Part shown: positions 1-6,889 of the stretch, piece by piece
How positions within the stretch are numbered: position 1 is the first letter of the stretch
Layout of the letters: the number at the start of each line of letters is the position of its first letter
NCBI GenBank assembly: GCA_028712845.1
Contig: JAQTPO010000026.1
Coordinates: forward strand, 1-18,069
Origin: Dehalococcoidales bacterium
GTDB lineage: Bacteria; Chloroflexota; Dehalococcoidia; Dehalococcoidales; Fen-1064
DNA: 18,069 bases
Direction: 5' to 3'
The notes under the pieces: model-generated
What the model was told of the DNA's origin: nothing
The model's database searches: none
Seen by the model: the letters and a program-made list of their open reading frames with translations, nothing else
Translations under genes and position numbers: made by a program

Positions 1-154
1 GGTCGGCGGTGGTGGGCAGCACCACCACTTCCGGCATATGTTCCCAGACAGTAGTGCCATCATAGGAATAGACGGTCAGGTCTTCTTTGGCGGTGAGAAC
101 CGCCTCCTTGCCTGCGATTTCACTCAGTTTTGTGATGATTTCCGGTTTCAACAT
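1..154 (-). CDS. FAD-linked oxidase (GlcD-like), N-terminal part
   Basis: Partial gene: it starts at the ATG at 154 (minus strand) and stays open for 51 codons to the window edge. The N-terminus begins MLKPEIITKLSEIAGKEAVL and continues with a TAKEDL-x-YSYDG stretch and a PEVVVLPTTA stretch. This is the familiar opening of GlcD/lactate-dehydrogenase-type flavoproteins (FAD_binding_4 family), where the PxxVVxP segment precedes the FAD-binding loop. Members oxidise 2-hydroxy acids such as glycolate or D-lactate to 2-oxo acids. The gene follows dctM by 39 bp in the same direction, so it is probably the last-read gene here of the TRAP operon, suggesting that the imported substrate is a hydroxy acid. 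Only a weak AAGAGA ribosome site precedes the ATG. The catalytic region lies outside the window, so the substrate is not shown. Confidence 0.75.
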   Translation of the reverse strand, partial: MLKPEIITKLSEIAGKEAVLTAKEDLTVYSYDGTTVWEHMPEVVVLPTTAD

Positions 155-193
155 GTCAATCTCTTATGCTTTAGTTCCTTTAAGGGGGCGTAT

Positions 194-1507
194 TTACTTA
201 ATCATCAGATTGGGAAGGAAGGTGACGGTGCCGGGCACCAGGGCGCATAAAAACAGCACTAGGACCAGGATTATCGTCCAGGGTATCGATGCTATGAAGA
301 CATCACCCGTCGTTACGCCGGGATGCTTCAGACCCAGGAAGAAGAACAGGCTGGGGCCGAATGGCGGCGTCATGAAGCCGATTACGTTAGCCACCGTGAA
401 CAGGAAAACGAACCATAAGGGATCGATGCCCATCTGGTTGATGATGGGGATGAAGATGGGCAGGTTACTGTAAGCAACGGGAATCAGGTCCAGCGCCAGT
501 CCTTCAATCAGAACGACGATGAGAAGTATCATAACCAGTGTATTCGGAGGCAGGTTCCACCCCAGAATCAGCTCGCCCAGGTATTCCGCAATTCCACCGT
601 AACTGATAAGGCTGGAGAATACCGTACCGCCCATGATAATCCACATGACCATACCGAAGGGAATGACGGAGGAAAGTACCGAGCCTGAGAGATTTTTCAT
701 ATTGAATCTACCGCGTACCGCCATGCAGAGTATCGCGCCGATGGCTCCCACGGAAGCGGCTTCGGTGGCAGTAAAGGCGCCGGCAAAGATACCGCCGAGG
801 ACGACGATCGCCAGCAGTACGGGCAGGATTAATCCGCGGGTCGCGACGAATTTTTCATTGAAGGTTCCGCGTTCTTCCTTGGGTAATACCGGTCCTTTCG
901 TATGGTCGTGATAGCAGACGATAGCGACGTAGACGCAGAATAATAAGGCGGACAAAAAGCCGGGGACGATTCCGGCGATAAAAAGTTTACCAATTGAAAC
1001 CTGTGACATCATGCCGATAATAATCATGGGCAGGCTGGGTGGAATGATGGGGCCGAGAATGCCGGCGGCCATGACGGTGCCGATGGCAAGACGTTTATCG
1101 TAGCCTTTTTTCATCATCTGCGGGTAAGCGATAAGACCCATCAGCACAGTGGCGGTGGCAATCAGCCCGGTCACGCATGACAGGAGCGCGCCGATGACAA
1201 TCACCGCCATGCCCAGGCCGCCTCGTAAGCCGCCGAACCAGCGGTACATACCGTTGAACATGTCTGCGCCGATGCCGGAATGCTCGAAGACCTGGGCCAT
1301 TAGAATGAACATGGGAATCGCCAGAAAGACCTCGGCTCCCACGGCGGTAAAAGTATTCACGGCCACGCCGTATAATGCCGCAGGCCCTTTAACGAGCAAG
1401 TAACCGATGACACCTACCGCAAACATAGTCATGGCGGCGGGGAACCCGATGGCTAAGAGGAAGAAGAAAAGGCCGAAGACGATAATGCAGAGCATTTCAA
1501 CAGACAT
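194..1507 (-). CDS. dctM: TRAP transporter large permease, DctM family
   Basis: A 437-residue, very hydrophobic protein with about a dozen membrane segments, the usual length for the DctM/SiaM large subunit. It forms the Na+- or H+-coupled channel of a tripartite ATP-independent periplasmic transporter in the cytoplasmic membrane. Typical DctM stretches are visible, including GILGPIIPPSLPMIIIG near residues 150-166, FTATEAASVGAIGAI near 245-260 and FMTPPFGPSLFF near 377-388. The ATG at 1507 is preceded by a GGAGG ribosome site and overlaps the end of dctQ by 11 bp, which indicates translational coupling. The gene is followed by a GlcD-like oxidase. Function as a TRAP permease is near certain; the substrate is not determinable from this subunit. 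Confidence 0.95.
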   Translation of the reverse strand: MSVEMLCIIVFGLFFFLLAIGFPAAMTMFAVGVIGYLLVKGPAALYGVAVNTFTAVGAEVFLAIPMFILMAQVFEHSGIGADMFNGMYRWFGGLRGGLGMAVIVIGALLSCVTGLIATATVLMGLIAYPQMMKKGYDKRLAIGTVMAAGILGPIIPPSLPMIIIGMMSQVSIGKLFIAGIVPGFLSALLFCVYVAIVCYHDHTKGPVLPKEERGTFNEKFVATRGLILPVLLAIVVLGGIFAGAFTATEAASVGAIGAILCMAVRGRFNMKNLSGSVLSSVIPFGMVMWIIMGGTVFSSLISYGGIAEYLGELILGWNLPPNTLVMILLIVVLIEGLALDLIPVAYSNLPIFIPIINQMGIDPLWFVFLFTVANVIGFMTPPFGPSLFFFLGLKHPGVTTGDVFIASIPWTIILVLVLFLCALVPGTVTFLPNLMIK

Positions 1508-2015
1508 GAATTTCTTCCTCCTTTGCCTTATCTTGTTGCCTGCGCAGGTTTCGCATGAAGCCGGCGATGATTTGCAGCAGGAACAGGACGATGCCGAAAG
1601 TCGCGATTACTTTAGTGTAATAGAGAGGTGACCGGAACATGCTATCGACTTTTTCTTTCATGATAATAGAATGATATGAAAGGACTGCAAGAGAATAGAG
1701 CAGCAAAGCGAAAAGCAGGAAGTTCATTATTCCGAAGATGAGCTCCTGCCTTTTTTTATTCTCCCGGGACAGCCGTGCTGTCATTATCTCAATCGCCACA
1801 TGTCCCTTGTGAAGATAAACATAACCCCCAATTAAAAACGCCATGGCGGTCAGGATGTGGACATTGATTTCCCATGCCCAGGTGGTCGGTCGGTTAAAGA
1901 TATAGCGCATGATGACTTCAAACACCGAGATTACGGACATGGGCAGAAACAGCCACGCAATTTTGGTCCCGACCCACTCGTTAATGGCGTCAATCTTACT
2001 AACGAAATTATTCAT
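1497..2015 (-). CDS. dctQ: TRAP transporter small permease, DctQ family
   Basis: A 172-residue protein with four hydrophobic segments (roughly residues 17-38, 50-70, 92-115 and 133-155), the size and topology of the DctQ small subunit. An early signature is FEVIMRYIFNRPTTWAWEI, where the R-Y-x-F-x-x-P-x-x-W-x-x-E pattern is characteristic of the family. DctQ pairs with DctM in the membrane complex and is needed for coupling to the binding protein. The ATG at 2015 has an AGGAG ribosome site nine bases or so upstream. It overlaps dctM by 11 bp and is separated from dctP by a 227-bp gap that contains a strong hairpin. Confidence is high because of the dctP-dctQ-dctM order. Confidence 0.93.
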   Translation of the reverse strand: MNNFVSKIDAINEWVGTKIAWLFLPMSVISVFEVIMRYIFNRPTTWAWEINVHILTAMAFLIGGYVYLHKGHVAIEIMTARLSRENKKRQELIFGIMNFLLFALLLYSLAVLSYHSIIMKEKVDSMFRSPLYYTKVIATFGIVLFLLQIIAGFMRNLRRQQDKAKEEEIHVC

Positions 2016-2171
2016 AAGTTTCTCCTGCGAAAATGCTTAATCAGTTGCCTTATGGATAATGGAACGTAGCAGGAGCCGGACTTCCGTGAAGACGCGATAA
2101 GACGCGTATCTCCGGCATTCTATTACCCCTGTGCAGGTTGCTTGGCAATCCTGTGAAGCCAGCTTTCTCTT

Positions 2172-2208
2172 CCCCGCCTCGAAAGAATTGCGGCATTTCG
2201 AGGCGGGG
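2172..2208 (-). terminator. Intercistronic hairpin between dctP and dctQ
   Basis: A perfect 13-bp inverted repeat (2172-2184 pairing with 2196-2208, 11-nt loop) lies in the gap after the dctP stop codon. No U-tract follows the stem on the minus strand, and only an A/T-rich stretch follows it on the plus strand, so it is not a classic intrinsic terminator. In TRAP operons the binding protein is needed in excess over the permease. A stem here could protect the 3' end of dctP mRNA or act as a partial terminator. The structure is seen directly; the role is inferred. Confidence 0.6.
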
Positions 2209-2242
2209 ATATAAACTAAATTAACTGTCGCAGTGCACTAAA

Positions 2243-3397
2243 CTAACGGACGCCTTGCGCTTCGCACATCTCCTTAAATTTATCCTGAGACTTAATTACC
2301 TCAGCATAGAAGGCGTCTTTGGCGGCTTTTTCGGCGTAGAACTTTTTCGCTTCAGCGTAGAGGGCATCATCGATATCCTTGGGCATGTTTCGAATTATGG
2401 TGCCGTAAGCCTTGAATTGTTCCATCGCCTCAAAGTCCTTGGTAAACCGGAAGCCGAAGAAAGGCAGCATATCCGCTTCAGTGGTGTACTTCACAACCTT
2501 TTGCAGGTCGGCTGGAATCTTGTTCCAAACGCCTTTGTTCACAAAAAAGGCTGCGGTATCAGTAGGAGCGCGGGAAGGGGATAGGTACATGTACTTGCCG
2601 ATTTCCTGGCACTTGTTGGCCCAGTTACCCATCGGTGTGGTGATTTCATAAGCATCGATTACTTTGGTGGCGAATGCTTGGTAGATTTCTCCGACGGGCA
2701 GCGTGACCATGCTTAAACCCATTTTATTCAGGATTTCAGCGGGTTCGCCGGCGCCGCGCATCTTCATACCCTTGATGTCGGCAACGGACTGGAGGTCTCG
2801 GTCAGTATGGCACCAGACCTCGGGCGGTACGATCACCGGTGTCGAAATGTATACCACATTGGGTAGAGTTGCATACATGCGTGTTGCGAGTTCGTTGCCT
2901 CCGCCGTTGGTAAGCCACAGCATCAACTGTACACCGGTCAGTCCGCCTACTTTAGGTCCAAAGAGGCCGGCAGCCGGGAATATGCTTATATGATACATGT
3001 GGTTAGCCATCACGATATCTATTACGCCCTTATCCAGCGGATCGATTTCTTTAGTCGCCGGAACAATGGCGCCACCGGTATATGGGGTTATCTCCAAACG
3101 GCCGCCGCAGGCATCCGTAATCCATTTGGCAAGTTGTTCGGCTCTAATATAACCGGTATCAGCCGCTGGCCATGCGGTTTGCATCTTAATTTTGATGACC
3201 TGGGCAGCAGGCGTTGGTGCTGGCTTAGTTGTTGCTGGTGTGGTGGCGGCAGGCGTCGTCGCCGCTGGTGTCGTCGCAGCAGAGGTGGTTACTCCCGGAG
3301 TGGTCGGTGCCGCCGGTTTGCTGCAACCCGTAATTGACAAACTTAATATGGAAACTACTATCATAAGGAAAAACAGAAATTTTATTCCTTTTTTCAT
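2243..3397 (-). CDS. dctP: TRAP transporter solute-binding lipoprotein, DctP family
   Basis: A 384-residue extracytoplasmic binding protein. The N-terminus has a basic start, a hydrophobic core and a lipobox SITGC with the acylated Cys at residue 25. A low-complexity linker of Thr, Pro and Ala (about residues 26-65, repeats of AATTP) follows and tethers the domain to the membrane. The mature part shows DctP features: KMQTAWPAADTGY at its start, then a VADIKGMKMRGAGEPAEILNK region (about 205-225) containing the conserved Arg that in this family contacts the substrate carboxylate, and a long C-terminal helix rich in Ala, Glu and Lys. It delivers an organic acid to DctQM. The ATG at 3397 follows a GAGAGGAAAGGG ribosome site. 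It is first in the operon, behind a long structured leader. Substrate unknown; a hydroxy or keto acid is likely given the neighbouring oxidase. Confidence 0.92.
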   Translation of the reverse strand: MKKGIKFLFFLMIVVSILSLSITGCSKPAAPTTPGVTTSAATTPAATTPAATTPATTKPAPTPAAQVIKIKMQTAWPAADTGYIRAEQLAKWITDACGGRLEITPYTGGAIVPATKEIDPLDKGVIDIVMANHMYHISIFPAAGLFGPKVGGLTGVQLMLWLTNGGGNELATRMYATLPNVVYISTPVIVPPEVWCHTDRDLQSVADIKGMKMRGAGEPAEILNKMGLSMVTLPVGEIYQAFATKVIDAYEITTPMGNWANKCQEIGKYMYLSPSRAPTDTAAFFVNKGVWNKIPADLQKVVKYTTEADMLPFFGFRFTKDFEAMEQFKAYGTIIRNMPKDIDDALYAEAKKFYAEKAAKDAFYAEVIKSQDKFKEMCEAQGVR

Positions 3398-3550
3398 CCC
3401 TTTCCTCTCTTTGTTTTAATAATTTACGGAACTATTAGAAAACTATTCTCCCGAAGTACCACCTCCTTTTCTCTCGCTTAGTTGCGTGAGAATGCTTTAT
3501 CTTTATACCTTGCAGTTTTTTCCATAATGTGAGGCAGGCTCACTTCTGAT

Positions 3551-3595
3551 AAAAAAGGCGCTGGTCACCGCGGTATTTCACGGTTTCAGCGCCTT
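3551..3595 (-). terminator. Intrinsic terminator inside the dctP leader
   Basis: On the minus strand a 9-bp GC-rich stem (3587-3595 pairing with 3555-3563) with an inner 4-bp stem (ACCG/CGGT) is followed directly by six U residues (3556-3551). This is a textbook Rho-independent terminator. It sits about 140 nt downstream of the predicted transcription start and about 150 nt before the dctP ATG, with no recognised gene between promoter and terminator. It is therefore either an attenuator controlling the TRAP operon or the end of a short RNA. Confidence 0.7.
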
Positions 3596-3739
3596 CTCTG
3601 CTTCCGGGTAGTTCATATTGCATCTCTTTGCGATTGTCAAAAGCGATTACTCATCACAAACCATTATATAGAGGTCGTAAAAGCTTATTGATAACAATAC
3701 ACAAATTAGTTTTGTACAAAGTAATCGTATTTCTTTAGT

Positions 3740-3767
3740 ATTATAAACCCTTTAAATCATTTGTCAA
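3740..3767 (-). promoter_or_regulatory. Consensus sigma-70 promoter for the TRAP operon leader
   Basis: On the minus strand TTGACA (3767-3762) and TATAAT (3745-3740) are both perfect consensus hexamers separated by 16 bp. Transcription would start near 3733 and give a leader of about 335 nt before dctP. The next intrinsic terminator lies in that leader, so output to dctP would be conditional. Confidence 0.7.
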
Positions 3768-3970
3768 CTAAAAAATGTATATATCCGATGTTAAAGGTAA
3801 ATAAACAGCGCATTTAAGATTAAATAGGTGATAGGGAATTAGCGGTTAATAGCGCAAGCTTATTTTAGGCTGGTGCGCCGGTGCTGATGCGGATCTTCTT
3901 GAAAATTCGCGGGCGTGATTAAAGTAAAAGATTGCTTTATTTTGTCGGAGGGATGCTTAGCTTTAGAAAT
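3768..3970. other. Intergenic region, no gene seen
   Basis: The 200 bp between the TRAP promoter and the end of tRNA-Pro contain short AT-rich stretches and stop codons in all frames. No ORF with a ribosome site and no clear terminator for the tRNA were found. Together with the leader at 3398-3733 it makes a protein-free stretch of more than 570 bp. Confidence 0.5.
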
Positions 3971-4047
3971 TGGTCGGGGCGGGCGGATTTGAACCGCCGG
4001 CCACCTGAACCCCATTCAGGTGCGCTACCAGGCTGCGCTACGCCCCG
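3971..4047 (-). tRNA. tRNA-Pro (anticodon GGG)
   Basis: On the minus strand the acceptor stem CGGGGCG pairs with CGCCCCG, followed by discriminator A and an encoded CCA (77 nt in all). The anticodon arm is CCTGA-ATGGGGT-TCAGG, giving anticodon GGG, which reads CCC (and CCU). The T-arm is CGGCGGTTCAAATCCGCC, with a standard TTCAAAT loop. The D-arm AGCGCAGCCTGGTAGCGC is normal. All four arms fold without mismatches in the acceptor. Confidence 0.96.
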
Positions 4048-4062
4048 GTTTTGACCGTCTAT

Positions 4063-4091
4063 ATACTATCACAAATCAAAGCTCAGGACAA
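4063..4091 (-). promoter_or_regulatory. Probable promoter of tRNA-Pro
   Basis: On the minus strand TTGTCC (4091-4086) and TAGTAT (4068-4063) are separated by 17 bp, placing the start about 8 nt before the tRNA. Both hexamers match the consensus at four of six positions. Confidence 0.4.
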
Positions 4092-4123
4092 TCATAACGG
4101 CACGGGTTGCATCGGTCACGCTC

Positions 4124-4152
4124 TTGATGTTCCCGGAGATATTGGGTAGTAT
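4124..4152 (+). promoter_or_regulatory. Possible promoter for the DUF1616-like gene
   Basis: TTGATG (4124-4129) and TAGTAT (4147-4152) with a 17-bp spacer stand just ahead of the gene beginning at 4185. Each hexamer has four of six consensus bases, so this is a modest candidate. It is divergent from the tRNA-Pro promoter. Confidence 0.3.
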
Positions 4153-4184
4153 TGTAACGTACAATGATTTTGAGGGGGCGGTAC

Positions 4185-4514
4185 ATGGACTTTAACCAGA
4201 TTTTGGGTTCGTTTCTACCGCTGCTGGAAAGGGTGCCGTTTATCCGGGCGGTTATCGGGTTTATCCTGGTCTTTTTTCTGCCCGGGTTTGTCTGGACGCT
4301 CGCCTTATTCAAGGAGATAAATATTCTGGAGCGGCTGGCGCTTTCCTTTGGTCTGTCCATTGCTGTCGTTACTCTTACGATGATTATCATGAATGTGCTA
4401 TTAGGCGTGCGGATTAATGGGCTCAGCATGCTGGTTGTAATCGCGGTCAATATTATCGTGCCTTTCGGATGGTATTATTTTGTGCGGCTATTGCACCGTA
4501 ATCCTCAGGAATAG
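4185..4514 (+). CDS. Small membrane protein, DUF1616-like
   Basis: A 109-residue protein with three predicted membrane segments. The stretch FIRAVIGFILVFFLPGFVWTL, then NILERLALSFGLSIAVVTLT, then a final hydrophobic segment resembles the N-terminal part of DUF1616-type membrane proteins (pattern F-x-PG-x...ERxALSFGLS). Those proteins are of unknown function and usually longer, so this is a short version. I chose the ATG at 4185 over the in-frame ATG at 4164 because a GAGGGGG ribosome site lies seven bases before 4185. The flavoprotein gene begins 29 bp after its stop, so the two are probably co-transcribed. Function unknown. Confidence 0.75.
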   Translation: MDFNQILGSFLPLLERVPFIRAVIGFILVFFLPGFVWTLALFKEINILERLALSFGLSIAVVTLTMIIMNVLLGVRINGLSMLVVIAVNIIVPFGWYYFVRLLHRNPQE

Positions 4515-4543
4515 CCGGTTCGATTCACACACCGGAGATTATT

Positions 4544-5731
4544 TTGCCTGATTTGCTGGTTGCTGGCGGTGGGCTGGTCGGCAGCTATGTCGCACATCGG
4601 CTGGCGCGGATGGGGCATCGTGTGCTGGTGCTAGAGCGTAAAAAACATCTGGAAGGGAAGCAGGTTTGCACCGGTATCGTCGGCAGGGAATGCGCTGAGA
4701 TATTTGCCATCGCAAAAAAATTCATCCTGCGTGAAGCCCGCGCTGCCCGGCTTTTTTCACCTTCGGGGAAAGAGCTTTACGTCTGGAGACCGGAAACGCA
4801 GGCTTACATTTTGGACAGAGCGGCGTTGGACGTATCGCTGGCAGAGCAGGCGCAGAGCGCCGGTGCCGAATATGTGATGGATTGCCCGGTACAGCGTGTT
4901 GAAATAAAGCCGGATGGTGTCGAAGTGCGGGCAGTCCATGGCGGTAATGAAAGGAAATTTACTGCCGCTGCGGCGCTCGTTGCCTGTGGCTTTGCCTCCT
5001 CACTGACCGAATCGCTAGGTCTGGGCGCGTTGGGCGATTCTGTTGCCGGCGCGCAGGCGGAAGTATCTGCGCCGGGAGCCGATGATGTGGAACTTTACAG
5101 TGGGAATGAAGTGGCGCCGGGTTTTTTCGCCTGGCTGGTGCCGACGGTACCGGGGCGGGCGCGGGTGGGATTGCTTTCCCGCCGTAATCCCGGGCTTTAC
5201 CTGCAAAAATTATTGCAGACTCTAAGCGAACAGGGAAAGGTAGCCGCAGCTGGAGCCGAAATACAACACGGCGTAATCCCGCTAAAGCCGCTGGTGCATA
5301 CATATGCCGAAAGAGTGCTTGTCGCCGGTGATGCGGCGGGGCAGGTAAAACCGACGACCGGCGGCGGCATCTATTACGGCCTGTTGTGTGCTGAACTCAC
5401 CGTAACGACTCTGCACGAAGCTCTGGAATCCGGTGATTTGTCCGCCCGCAAGCTGGCGGGATACCAGCACCGGTGGCATCACAAGCTCAAGCGGGAGTTA
5501 ACCGTTGGTTACCGGGCAAGAAAGCTCTTTGAGACCTTAAGCGATAAAAACCTTGACCGTATATTTGACATAATAAAAGAAAACGGTATTGAAAAAGAAC
5601 TTGCCCGGGCCAGGGAACTATCCTTTGATTGGCACGGCAAAACCCTGTTGCGCTTATTTGGATACAGCATGATACGAGGTGCTCTCGGGAAATTATATCG
5701 TGGGACTGAAATTGACCTGGAATCACATTAG
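4544..5731 (+). CDS. Geranylgeranyl reductase family FAD-dependent oxidoreductase
   Basis: A 395-residue flavoprotein. The N-terminal Rossmann motif VAGGGLVGSYVAHRLARMGH (GxGxxG) ends in the acidic residue of VLVLERK, which binds the FAD ribose. The C-terminal FAD motif VLVAGDAAGQVKPTTGGGIY (about 264-283) is the GD-x-A-G-x-x-x-P-x-x-GGG-I pattern of the geranylgeranyl reductase family (TIGR02032 type). The Q-V-C-T-G-I-V-G segment near residues 40-47 matches the family's Cys-containing substrate loop. Members saturate isoprenoid chains of chlorophyll, quinones or archaeal-type lipids; in a non-phototroph a quinone or polyprenyl lipid is likely. The start is TTG at 4544 with GGAG eight bases upstream. 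No clearly related pathway gene is adjacent, so the exact substrate is open. Confidence 0.88.
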   Translation: MPDLLVAGGGLVGSYVAHRLARMGHRVLVLERKKHLEGKQVCTGIVGRECAEIFAIAKKFILREARAARLFSPSGKELYVWRPETQAYILDRAALDVSLAEQAQSAGAEYVMDCPVQRVEIKPDGVEVRAVHGGNERKFTAAAALVACGFASSLTESLGLGALGDSVAGAQAEVSAPGADDVELYSGNEVAPGFFAWLVPTVPGRARVGLLSRRNPGLYLQKLLQTLSEQGKVAAAGAEIQHGVIPLKPLVHTYAERVLVAGDAAGQVKPTTGGGIYYGLLCAELTVTTLHEALESGDLSARKLAGYQHRWHHKLKRELTVGYRARKLFETLSDKNLDRIFDIIKENGIEKELARARELSFDWHGKTLLRLFGYSMIRGALGKLYRGTEIDLESH

Positions 5732-5772
5732 CAATTAGAATAGAAAAAGATTTTGCCGATACGGAGGTAATC

Positions 5773-6573
5773 ATGGCGCAGGTCGCTTATCATCGCTTGA
5801 ATCTGGAAGAAGCCGCCAGTAATTTTTTAGCCAAGCTATCCATCGCGGAAAAAGAAAACAGCCAGGCTGAAATCAATCGTTTCGTACGCTGGTTTGGCCG
5901 GGAGACAATCATCGGCGAGTTGACCGCGCATGGAATTGCGGGTTATGCCGAACAGCTTTCCATGTCTGATAAAGATTATGCACGCAAGCTTGACCTGCTC
6001 CGTGCTTTTCTCGTCTACGCCCGCAAATCCGGATGGACAAAGACCAGCCTGGCGGCGCATCTCAAAACCAGAAAGTCAGCGAAAGCATCGGCAGTGTCTC
6101 ATATGCCTGAATCAATCGCTCTTACTGAAGAGGGGTATACGAAGCTGAAGAAAGAGCTTGCCGATCTCAAGAGCCAGTGCATCGAGGTCATCGAAGAAAT
6201 CCGGAGGGCGGCGGCGGATAAAGACTTCCGCGAGAATGCGCCGTACCATGCCGCCCGCGAGCGTAAGGGACATATCGACGGGCGCATCATCGAGATAGAA
6301 GAGACGCTCAAGCTGGCGGTGGTCATTAACGGCGATAAAAAATCCGAACGTAAGGTCAACATCGGGGATAGTGTTATTCTCTGTGATGCGAAAGCCGGCC
6401 GGGAACTGAGCTGCATGATAGTCCATCCCAAGGAAGTCGACCCCGGGAAAGGTAAAATCTCAAGCGCCTCGCCGATAGGTAAGGCAGTGATAGGACGGAG
6501 CGAGGGAGATGTCGTGGAAATCACCGTGCCCGCCGGCAAACTGAACTACCAGATAAAACAAGTCAGCAGGTAA
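5773..6573 (+). CDS. greA: GreA-type transcription elongation factor with an extra N-terminal domain
   Basis: A 266-residue protein. Residues 117-266 are a full GreA: the coiled-coil begins ALTEEGYTKLKKELADLK, the tip carries D151 and E154 in the KDFRENAPYHAARE segment (the acidic pair that completes the RNA polymerase active site for transcript cleavage), and the C-terminal FKBP-like domain includes the SPIGKAVIGRSEGDVV stretch. Ordinary GreA is about 158 residues. Here about 110 residues precede it. They form a helical unit (FLAKLSIAEKENSQAEINRF ... LDLLRAFLVYARKSGW) that resembles the SAM-like core-binding domain at the N-terminus of tyrosine recombinases, joined by a Lys/Ser/Ala-rich linker. 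The ATG at 5773 has an excellent ACGGAGG ribosome site, so the extension is probably translated. Activity as a Gre factor is likely; the role of the front domain is unknown. Confidence 0.85.
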   Translation: MAQVAYHRLNLEEAASNFLAKLSIAEKENSQAEINRFVRWFGRETIIGELTAHGIAGYAEQLSMSDKDYARKLDLLRAFLVYARKSGWTKTSLAAHLKTRKSAKASAVSHMPESIALTEEGYTKLKKELADLKSQCIEVIEEIRRAAADKDFRENAPYHAARERKGHIDGRIIEIEETLKLAVVINGDKKSERKVNIGDSVILCDAKAGRELSCMIVHPKEVDPGKGKISSASPIGKAVIGRSEGDVVEITVPAGKLNYQIKQVSR

Positions 6574-6588
6574 TCCGAACCGTATCTG

Positions 6589-6597
6589 TGCTATAAT
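6589..6597 (+). promoter_or_regulatory. Extended -10 promoter for tRNA-Ala
   Basis: TGCTATAAT is a perfect extended -10 element (TGn + TATAAT) placed 11 bp before the tRNA 5' end. No clear -35 hexamer is visible, as is usual for extended -10 promoters. Confidence 0.55.
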
Positions 6598-6608
6598 TAG
6601 TGTTGCGT

Positions 6609-6684
6609 GGGCCTGTAGCTCAGTTGGGAGAGCGCACGGTTCGCATCCGTGAGGTAAGGGGTTCGAATCCCCTCAGGTCCACCA
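6609..6684 (+). tRNA. tRNA-Ala (anticodon CGC)
   Basis: A 76-nt cloverleaf with acceptor GGGCCTG pairing CAGGTCC, discriminator A and encoded CCA. The anticodon arm CACGG-TTCGCAT-CCGTG gives anticodon CGC, reading GCG. The acceptor contains the G3-U70 wobble pair (6611 with 6678), the identity element recognised by alanyl-tRNA synthetase. Its 3' end (6661-6681) reappears imperfectly near 14929-14949 and, in shorter form, at 17482-17492, which points to use of this kind of tRNA as an integration target. Confidence 0.97.
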
Positions 6685-6851
6685 TTTAGCAACTTTTTGA
6701 TACCAATAGTCAACTTTTTAACAACTGGAGAACATTTTCCGCGTATTTTTGTGAACACTCTTCTTGTATTTCTTCATAAAACACTCACCATTTTCTTTAT
6801 TAGATTTCTAACATTTAGGAGATACCTATTCTCAGGGAAATGGTACACTAT

Positions 6852-6880
6852 TTGCCGTGTTTTACTTTTCGCTTTATACT
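6852..6880 (+). promoter_or_regulatory. Promoter of phoB, apparently leaderless
   Basis: TTGCCG (6852-6857) and TATACT (6875-6880) are separated by 17 bp. The -10 ends only 9 bp before the phoB ATG at 6890, and there is no Shine-Dalgarno sequence before that ATG. Transcription would therefore start at or next to the start codon, giving a leaderless mRNA. Confidence 0.45.
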
Positions 6881-6889
6881 AGTATCAAC

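Noticed and set aside
3192..3419. Plus-strand ORF rich in Val, Ala and Gly repeats
   Set aside because: It is the antisense of the Thr/Pro/Ala linker and signal peptide of dctP, so it is a shadow of low-complexity codons.
3481..3528. 15-codon minus-strand ORF (MEKTARYKDKAFSRN) between the terminator and dctP
   Set aside because: No Shine-Dalgarno sequence precedes it and it has no regulatory codon run.
3546..3629. Short minus-strand ORF (MQYELPGSREGAE...) across the leader terminator
   Set aside because: No properly spaced ribosome site, and it coincides with a terminator stem that itself constrains the sequence. It could be a leader peptide but nothing supports that.
3541..3650. ACCGCGG inside the leader hairpin, suggesting a T-box riboswitch
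   Set aside because: On the minus strand the required UGGN bulge before ACCGCG is missing (GTGAAATACCGCGG). On the plus strand TGGTCACCGCGG has an extra base and no gene lies downstream. No specifier-loop features were recognised.
6099..6539. 146-codon minus-strand ORF opposite greA
   Set aside because: It lies wholly antisense to a well-supported gene and has no recognisable protein features.
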